A DNA stretch of 64,000 nt from Anaspis maculata. Its lineage: Eukaryota > Arthropoda > Insecta > Coleoptera > Scraptiidae. The notes beneath the pieces are model-generated. The model worked only from the letters and a program-made list of their open reading frames with translations, did not search any database and was not told the origin of the DNA. The stretch's first letter is position 1. Every line of letters starts with the position of its first letter. Made by a program: the position numbers and the translations under genes. The stretch lies in the NCBI GenBank assembly GCA_949128115.1, contig OX421964.1, positions 49,888,601 through 49,952,600 of the forward strand, in the 5' to 3' direction. Shown piece after piece: positions 34,201 to 43,200 of this stretch.

Positions 34201-37200
34201 TGCATACGTAAGGAGTCAATTAAATCATTAATATTTTGATGAAGAATATTGATACTGTAGTCAATATCAGTGGCATAACTGTCATTTTACATCAATAGTG
34301 CAAGAAAGATAGATTTCAACCTCGGAAAAAATATGGACGTCCTGAAAATTTGATATTTTGTTCAAAATTGAGTGCTCTACAACATATCCAAAATCGCCAA
34401 AAATCGCACCCGGGGGTTTTGAGTTATTGGAGGGGGGGTAAAAAATTGCAGGTTAAAATGGAGGGGATGGAACCCGTCAATCCATTGGATGCGAATACAT
34501 TATAGTTCGACGTATCATATCCCATTGATACTATTTTGGCACAAAAAGTGTCCATCATTGTTGAAGGGAAGTAGTGGGGGGGCGAAGCTCTGCTAGGTGG
34601 TCCATTTTGTTTTTCCGGCCATGTCGAACCGATCACGACAAGTTTGGTATCTTTTCCGACTAAATTCAATATCCTGAACTCATATTCGATGTGTAAATTC
34701 GGATGAAAACAAGTTTGGACAAGTTAACTTGAGAAAACTTGTTTTTTTTTTGACAATTTTGACGAATTTTTGTTTTACTGTTGGAGGCGTTCATTTTCGG
34801 AAAACTTTCAGGGGCCATTAAATTGAAGTGTATTCTCCACAAAAATCATGCACTCGATGTTTAATTTTGTTTCTCGAGTTTAAAAAATTGATTTGAACTT
34901 GAGCCGGCGCGGCGCGTCGTCTTCTACTGACCAGAACACTACAGCATGCACCTTTAAATGAAAACACCTCAAACTATTGAAGAAATAACAACTCATCTTT
35001 GAAAATTGGAGGATCTGTGGAGAATTGAATTTCCCATAATATAAACAAAATCGCCATGAATCGTACCGCAGGGTTTTGAGTTATTCAAGTGGAGAGGTAA
35101 CAGTTCATAGAGTATGAATCCTGTCAAAGTGTTATCCTCATCCTCGAATAACTCGAAATCCTGCATTGCGATTTACGGCGATCTTGTTCATGTTATAGGG
35201 AATTCAGTTCTGCACAAATCCTCCAATTTTCAAAGATGAGTTGTTATTTCTTCAATAGTTTGAGGTGTTTTCATTTAAAGGTGCATGCTGTAGTGTTCTG
35301 GTCAGTAGTAGACGACACGCCGTGCCGGCTCAAGTTCAAATCGATTTTTCAAACTCGAGAAACAAAATTATACATCGAGTGGATGATTTTTGTGGAGAAT
35401 ACACTTAAATTTAATGGTACCTGAGAATTTTCTAAAAATGAACACCTCCAACAGTAAAACAAAAATTCGTCAAAATTGTCAAAGAAAAAACAAGTTTTCT
35501 AAAGTTAACTTGTTCAAACTTGTTTTCATTTGAATTTACACATCGGATACGAGTTCAAGAGATTGAATTTAGTCGGAAAATATACCAAACTTGTCGTGAT
35601 CGGTTCTACATGTCCGGGAAAACAAAATGGACCACCTAGCAGAGCTTCGCCCCCCCACTACTCCCCTTCAACAATGATGGACACTTTTGTGCCAAAATGG
35701 TATCAAGGGGATATGATACGTCGAACTATAATGTATTCGCATCCAATGGATTGACTGGTTCCATCCCCTCCATTTTTACCTGCAATTTTTCACCCCCCCC
35801 TCCAATAACTCAAAACCCCCGGTTGCGATTTTTGGCGATTTTGGATATGTTGTAGAGCACTCAATTCTGAACAGAATATCAAATTTTCATGACGTCCATA
35901 TTTATTCCGAGGTTTTGCCGATTTTTTTACTATTTTTCCTGTACTATAAGACTAACATCAAGTACCGCGATTTCCATAGAAAAATTCAGTTCTGTGTAAA
36001 ATGACATACCCACCCTCAACTTCCAATCGGGGTTTTCGTAAAAAAATTTGACGCTGCACTGGAATGTGGAAAATGTGACATTTCAAGGAAACAAAACTGT
36101 TTTGTCCTACCTCATTTCGTTTTCGAGATATCGCCTTGTGAGTTTTTCGAATTATTCCCGTAGAAGAACAACGGGAATGGGATTGTTGCCATGGTAACTA
36201 TGAAACTTGTGATACAACAGATGGTTACTGATGCATTATAGACGGGGAGCCAGCGACGGATTTTTCATATCATTTCAACAAAGCTACAATGTTGATTTAA
36301 ACATCCCCCTACACCTCCTGATGACCAGAACGAACCTTTCCCGGCTGGTAGCCGGGGCCTTCGGACGTTATAGCTCTTTAAAGAAAAAAATAAATTGTAT
36401 GTGTCCTTCATTACGGGTGATTTTGAGCCGTCAAACGATTACCCTGATAGCTCGATTGATAAACTGCGAGCGGAATAACCGCAGCAGCTAGAATGGGCGC
36501 GAGCTTCAACGAGCCATGCCCAAAACGGGCCCAGGTTTGAGACCCACCAAGTCCGATTTTTTTTCGAAAGAAAATCGTTCCTTTTAATTTTTAAAGCAAT
36601 CTAAATTCAAAATACGGATTCCTCACTGGATTCTTGACATTTTTCCGATAATTCAGTATAGCATTCGCTTGTTAAGTACCTAGTCCGTGTGAAAAGTAAC
36701 AAGAAAAATTCGAAAAGACGTTACTGAATTATCGGAAAAAAGTCAAGAATCCAGTAAGGAATCAGTATTTTGAATTTAAATCGCTTTAAAAATAAAAAGG
36801 AACGATTTTCTTTAAAAAAAAGATCGAACTTGGTGGGCCTCGAACCCGGGCCCGTTTGGAACATGGCTCGCTGAACCTCGCTCCCATTCTAGCTGCTGCG
36901 GACATTGCGCTCGCAGTTTTTTAATCGAGCTATCAGGGTAATCGTTTGTCGTTTCAAAATAACCCGTTATAAAGGACACATACAATTTGGTTTTTTTCTC
37001 TTTGAAGAGCTATAACGGCCAAAGGCCCCGGCTACCAGCCGGGAAAGGTTCGTTCTGGTCATTAAGAGGTGTAGGCGGATGTTTAAATCAACATTGTAGC
37101 TTTGTTCAAATGATATGAAAAATCCGTCGCTAACTCCTAGACTATTACTTGAGTCACCCTGTGTAGTAAATGTGATTTGTATCGCCGTCACCTACCCCCT

Positions 37201-40200
37201 TACGGTCGACCCCAAAAAAGTCTAAACGATAACCAGGAGGTAGCACCATTAAGGGTCGGGGAGGTCAAATCCCCAATGTGACGGTTTGTTACTGCAAATA
37301 ATGCTTTTTCGCCAAATTCGGGTGGGACAGCTGCATGGCCCAAGAGAGAAATGGTATCAAAAAAAATTCACATTCCACGAAAAATTACGTCACTTCTTCA
37401 AAAATCAAAATATCAATAAAAATCAGAAACCGTTTCGAGATATTGATGTCGGCTTCTCAAAAATGACCCTAGTCACCCTGTATACAGGGTGGTCCTCGTT
37501 TTATGTCATTAAATTTAAGGATCAATAGAAAATGAAAAATGAAGGGGACTTTCTTCAGACAACATATTTGAGAAATGCCTAATAACAGAGATACAGCCCT
37601 TCAAAGTTGGAAATAAATAATAATCGTTTATCCCGCATAACTTTTGAACCGTTCAACTGATTTCATTCAAAATAGAACCAAAGGTTTACTGAAGTTATCC
37701 CCTGTCGAACAACATCATAACATGTTTTATAAAAAAGTTTCAGGAGCGTAGATATCAGGGGGTGTTCCTACCCCCCTTCCCCCCTATTTCTCACCCACCA
37801 GTTATTTTTGAAAACTGTTCATAATTTTGAATTCTACGTTCAATTTAGGAGAAAAAGTCACTCTTGCAAAATTTTGATTAGAGGCTTTGTTTAGGAGATA
37901 TTCGAGTTTGAAACTTTGGAAAACATCCCGAAATCGCCACTTTCCAGAACCCAAATTGTTTTTTCCTGAAAATTTCCCGTGTTTTGGAAAAAATGGTGGT
38001 TTATCAACTTAGAAATCCTAGAAAACCTATTCCAGCTGAGAAATTATGAGTTTCTTTGGATTTTAATTTTTAGACCTTTGAAAGTGGCGATTTCGGGATG
38101 TTTCCCAAAGTTTCAAACCCAAATTAGTCTAGGCTAATTTTTCATAAAAGCGCTTCCTTAACGTTTCAAAAGGCATTTCATATATCAGTTGGGGAACAAG
38201 ACATTTTGAAGTATACGAATCGCGCTGAATATGAAAACATCTGTTGGCACCTCGAAATTTTGACTCTAAGGCCCCCAGGGCCCCAATTTTGATTTTTCGT
38301 TAGTTTTCAAGTGTTCATAATGTTTTGCATTTAACCTGCTATAACTCAAAAACCACGGGAGTTGAAACGCAGATTTTTTCAGTTCTGTAATTTCAAATCA
38401 TTTCCAAACCTTCATGCCAAATTTCTTTTCCTCAAGTTTGACAATTACCTCTTCAAACAGCAAAAATCACCAAGAAGTCCAAAATGCAAGAGATACCGAC
38501 ACAAAAACTTTGACCTGTGGGGACCTCGATCAATTATTCAAAGTAAGTCCATACATGTATGAGACAATATGTAGAGAATACCCTAAGTAGTCCGGTGGAT
38601 TAGCGCCAAAAAATGCCTAAACTATGCATTTTGTGATAAAGCAAAGGGCTTCTGGATTTACGTTCTTGAGATTCAACTTGACAATTCCAGATTTGGCGCC
38701 AACGAGTTTAGTGTGGCAGGCGACCTCAGGAGCCATCCGAAAGTATGGAAGAACAATAATTTCGTTGCCGTTATTCAAAAGCTCGAAAACGATCACAAAA
38801 ATATTAATTTGTATCGTGTTGCGGCCTTTCTTGTTGAAAGCAGTCCTATTTGTGTTGCTTGTGGAGTTGGTATATAAATCAAGCATGTTGATGGCCTGTT
38901 CTTGAGGAAGAATTTATTTTTCTTCTAGTTTGATAGAGCCAGTGAACATCTTGTACATTTCGTGAGACTTTTGTTTTGATTTCTGTTCTTGTTCATCAGA
39001 AATCATTAATTCCATAATATACAGGGTGTTCCGCGATATTACAACCCGAGTTACAACCCTTTTTTTGGGGCCTTTCTCTTTGCAATGATCTCAAAAAAAA
39101 CTTTACATTGTCAATTTTCATGGAGATTCCAAAATATTAGTTACCTATCTATAATTTTCTGCCTCTTGTCATGTACAGGGTGTTACAGATTGTTCACAGC
39201 CTCCAGGTAGGCTATTACAAATACTTAATACCTTGGGGGTGCTATTTGATGTGGATGTGATGATGACTCATATGTGCACTATGAGGATGTGCTCAACGTA
39301 TCCATGTGCACCATGGAGAGGGCGGATGTGCTCGATGTATTCATGGCGATGTGACTATATGGTTGATGCACATAAGCACGTTGGGCAGATCCCCCTGTAT
39401 TTGAGCACATCCTCATGATGCACATAGGAACGTTTAGCACATCTGAATGATGCACATGGGAATGTTGAGCACATCTGAATTATGCACATGGGAACGTTGA
39501 TTACATCCTCATGGTGCACATGGGAACATTGGGCACATCCCGATGGTAAACAATGCCATGGTGCACGTATGTTTTGTGCCCATGGGCACTTTTCTACCAG
39601 AAAATTAGACTCACGGAATGTGATTTGGTTGGTTACTCAATAGAACATCATGAATTTATCGTTTTTTTGTCAAAAAAAAACAGGATTCTTAACCTCAACA
39701 AAAGATTTTTTTCAAGTTTGGAGAATGGAACGAACACGACGACAATGGGGTACTTGCCTAATTTTTTTTTATTGGCTTAATCGATAGTATGGTTAAAAAT
39801 AATGTACCCGTATTTTTTCTTTTTCCTAAATTCCCAAAATTGCGGCCCCAATGCGTGTTTTAAAAATATATTTGTGACGTCACAAATATATTAGATATAG
39901 AACATAGAAGGGCTCTTTTTCCTCGTTGGGTTGGCAATGATATAACGTCGTCAAGGTGCCGTTTTCAAACAACAACAAGATCTGAGTCTGACTGACAACG
40001 TCAAACCGCCGACCGTAATTTCTTCCTGTGCCCTTTTTTTGCCTTTGACTGCTTTGATCGAGGCTTTGATCTACGCGGTAAGTACCTACTCGTTTTGTTC
40101 ATTTCTTGTTCAACCTAACTAGTCTCTTTCTTTAGTCTTCAGTGCTGTCCACCTAAAAGCCTTTCGCATGTTTGTCACCCGTGCTCTGACCTGGCTGACC

Positions 40201-43200
40201 CTCGGCTTCATTTTGGACATCAGTGTTCCTGCTCCCCACATTTCATTTGGAGATCCATCGCGTCCTCCTCACATGGATCTCTTGTAGCTTTAAAGTATTA
40301 CCTATCCGGAATTGTATGCTAATGATGAACCTATAAAAGCTCACTGTTCATGTTCGGCCTCTTATTTCTGTGCTATTTGGTGATCCTCCAGATTTTCCCC
40401 TGGAAATAAATTATATCGACTGAGACAGTGTTATAAGAGGTTTCTGGAGTCAGTTTCTACGAAACATTGTTCGATTTTATTGTCTAAATGCTCACGGTAA
40501 GAGAATTCGATAGGAAACCGGTTTTGCGATAGCATGTTCAAAATGACAGTGTCACAGTGACATCTCTGACATTCTTGATTATTCCATTGTCACACAGTCA
40601 GACCAACCCCACTCAAAATCCCTGTCCTGGCGCGAAGCTTTTAGGAGGATTTTTCAAATTCGTTTTTTTCTGTAGAAAACTACGGGATTTTTGTGAAATT
40701 CTCAGTAGAGTCCCCTTATCACTTATACTAGCAATCAAAGGTATTTCCAGCTAAATCTATTCCATTGGCAAGTACCCCATTGCTACCAGCATTTCTAATA
40801 GACTCATCAGCTTCCTTTATGACGATACTCAATGGTCGTTTTGTGAAAGTTCTTGCATCTTCAAAGTTTGAAGGGTCCCCATTTGCCTCCTTATAGACGA
40901 AATTTCAAGTGCTGGGGGTCAAATCATGCCTATTGGTATAAGGTTTGCACGTGAGAAAATTCGTTGCCCTAAACTCAAAATGCAGGATCGATGTATCCTT
41001 GGATCGAATTACTCGGTATTTCGATTCGGAAAAAAATCAGGGGAAATATCTAAGTTTTTACTGCAGGTTTATTACTTTTCGAAGACATGTGGAATCGAAA
41101 TTGTTGTATATTGTATCAGTCTCAGGTCTCTTAATGATGGAAAACATACACTGGATATGTCTTATGTTTTTACAAGATGATTAGAAGGATTTGTTCCGAA
41201 AGTTATTTTATGTCAACTTTGAACGCTGTAATTGACGCACCCTCACACGAAAAATCATATTGTGCATGCGATACAGCTCCGATATCATGTTTGTTGCCTT
41301 TACAAAGAGGAACAATTCTTCCTCTGCAAGATAAAGTTGAAAACCGTACAATAGAGCTTTTATTTATGACGCAACACGTTTTTAAAGTGAAGCATGCGTC
41401 ACTTATGAGGTGCCGTGTTGACGCAAAACCGCCCTCGCGACCAGACACTTCTTTGAGCTTGTAAAGATAAGAAGCATATCTAATGCATTTTTTTCAATCG
41501 AAGAAAGGTTGAAAGTAACTGAATAAGCAAGAATAAATGAAATGCCTGTAGTGAGGAGTGAAAACCATGGGATTAAAGTTGAATATCAAAAAGCGTGTTT
41601 TTTCACATAAACTTCTTCAAACATGTTTCTAACGTAATTTGAACACTTTATTCGAACTCAGAACGTCGATTTTAGTCGAAAATGATATCAAACTTCTTCA
41701 TATTCATTCAGGATTGATGAGAACCATGAATCGCCTTCAAAGACAAAAATGCCTTCTCCTCAGCCTCCTTACGTGATTAGCATCGACATATTTTGTCAAT
41801 TCTTCCCCATAGGGTATCAGCGCATCGAAGTATCATGTATTTGGGTGCATCCGAGGAACATGTAAGATTTTGGTTCTTTTACAGCTCTGGATGGCTCCTG
41901 AGGTCACCTGCCACACCAAACTCGTTGGCGCCATTTCTGGAATTGTCAAGTTCAGCCTCAAGAATGTAAATCCAGAAGCCCTTTGCTTTATCACAAAATG
42001 CATAGTTTAGGCGCTTATCCACCGGACTAAAGGAAGTTTTTGCGAAGTGGACGTCGCAAAATATCTTGGTGGTTTTTGCTGTTTGAAGAGGTAGTTATCA
42101 AACGTGAGACGAAGAAATTTGGCGTGGAGGTTTGGAAATGATTCTAAATTACAGAGCTGTGAAAATCTGCGCTCTGCCTCCAGTGGTTTTTGAGTTACGA
42201 CAGGTTGAATGCAAAACATCATGAACTTTTGAAAACCAAAGAAATATCAAAATTGGGGCCCTGGGGGCCTTAGAGTCGAAATTTCGAGGTGCCAACAGAG
42301 ATTTTCATATTCAGCGCGATTCGTATACCCCAGAATGTCTTGTTTCCCAACTGATATATGAAATGCCCTTTGAATGTCACTTTTCAAGGATCTAGCCTAG
42401 TCTAAATATCTCCTAAACGAAGCCTCTAATCGAAATTTTGCAACAGTGATTTTTTCTTCAAAATTAAACGTAGAACTCAAAATTATGAACAGTTTTCAAA
42501 AATAACTAGGGGGGTGAAAAATAGGGGGGGAAAGTAGGGTCACTCCCTATTGTCTAAGCCCCTGAAACTTTTTTATGGAACATGTTATGATTGTTCGACA
42601 GGGGATAATTTCAGTGAACCTTTGGTTCTATTTATAATCAAATCGGTTGAACGGTTCAAAAGTTATGCGAAAAAAACGATTATTTATTTCCAACTTTGAA
42701 GGGCTGTATCTCTGTTATTAGGCATTTCTCAAATATGTTTTCTGGAGAAGGTCCCCTTCATTTTTCATTCTCTATCGATCCTTAAATTTAATGACATAAA
42801 AGTCGGACCACCCTGTATACAGTATCCAGTCATTGATCACTCGCCCTGACACAGCGCCCTGTAACCAAATAACTGTCCTTTCAGGCATGAATTAGTTTTT
42901 CAAAATCGGTTACCTTTTCTCCGAGATACACCCACTCAAAGTGAGACGAAATTACACCCACTCAAAGTGAGACGAAATTACACCCACTCAAAGTGAGACG
43001 AGATTTTGGGTTGGACCACTTCATCTGTTGATGTGTTTAGTTCATGATATTCTTATTAGAAGCGAACTAATACAAATTGGCAGATGGAGCTACATTAAAA
43101 TCCCTTGTCTTGAATATAAGTGTTCCTGTTCTCGTCCATCAGTTTGTTCAGTTTGAGGGTAAGAGATTTCTTGGGCTATTGGACTTCCTAAAAAAATTAC

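Larger units (their letters stand above)
32703..37480. mobile_element. Palindromic element W (CAGGGTGA ends)
   Basis: The arms are about 32703-33097 and 37165-37480, sharing for instance GAAACGGTTTTTGATTTTTAT and its complement. The interior holds another inverted pair starting ACAGGGTAACTCAAGTAA (33099) and ending TTACTTGAGTCACCCTGT (37163), then smaller palindromes. Flanked by TATA on both sides. No transposase. Confidence 0.7.
37485..42815. mobile_element. Palindromic element X (CAGGGTGGTCC ends), 5.3 kb
   Basis: The left arm (37485-38745) and right arm (41894-42815) are reverse complements with small indels, sharing for example TTGGGGCCCTGGGGGC-type and AATGACATAAAA words. The 3.1 kb centre holds two TACAGGGTGTT words in the same orientation (39020, 39173), a minisatellite and the candidate gene at 40.0-40.4 kb. 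Each arm encodes a near-identical peptide ending ALCFITKCIV (see findings). Confidence 0.7.
32512..43047. repeat. Concentric palindromes Z containing W and X
   Basis: The outer arms are 32512-32698 and 42820-43047. They share, in reverse complement, AACACATCAACA...GAAGTG, CGCTGTGTCAGGGCG and AATGACTGGATAC. Their inner tips end at TATA, and two further palindromic elements (32703-37480 and 37485-42815) fill the gap, separated only by TATA. All three junctions read TATA followed or preceded by CAGGG/CCCTG, so W and X sit back to back at the very tip of palindrome Z. Confidence 0.75.

Noticed and set aside
34312..35925. Two genes in mirror orientation
   Set aside because: The paired frames arise simply because the DNA is a palindrome; no domain is visible.
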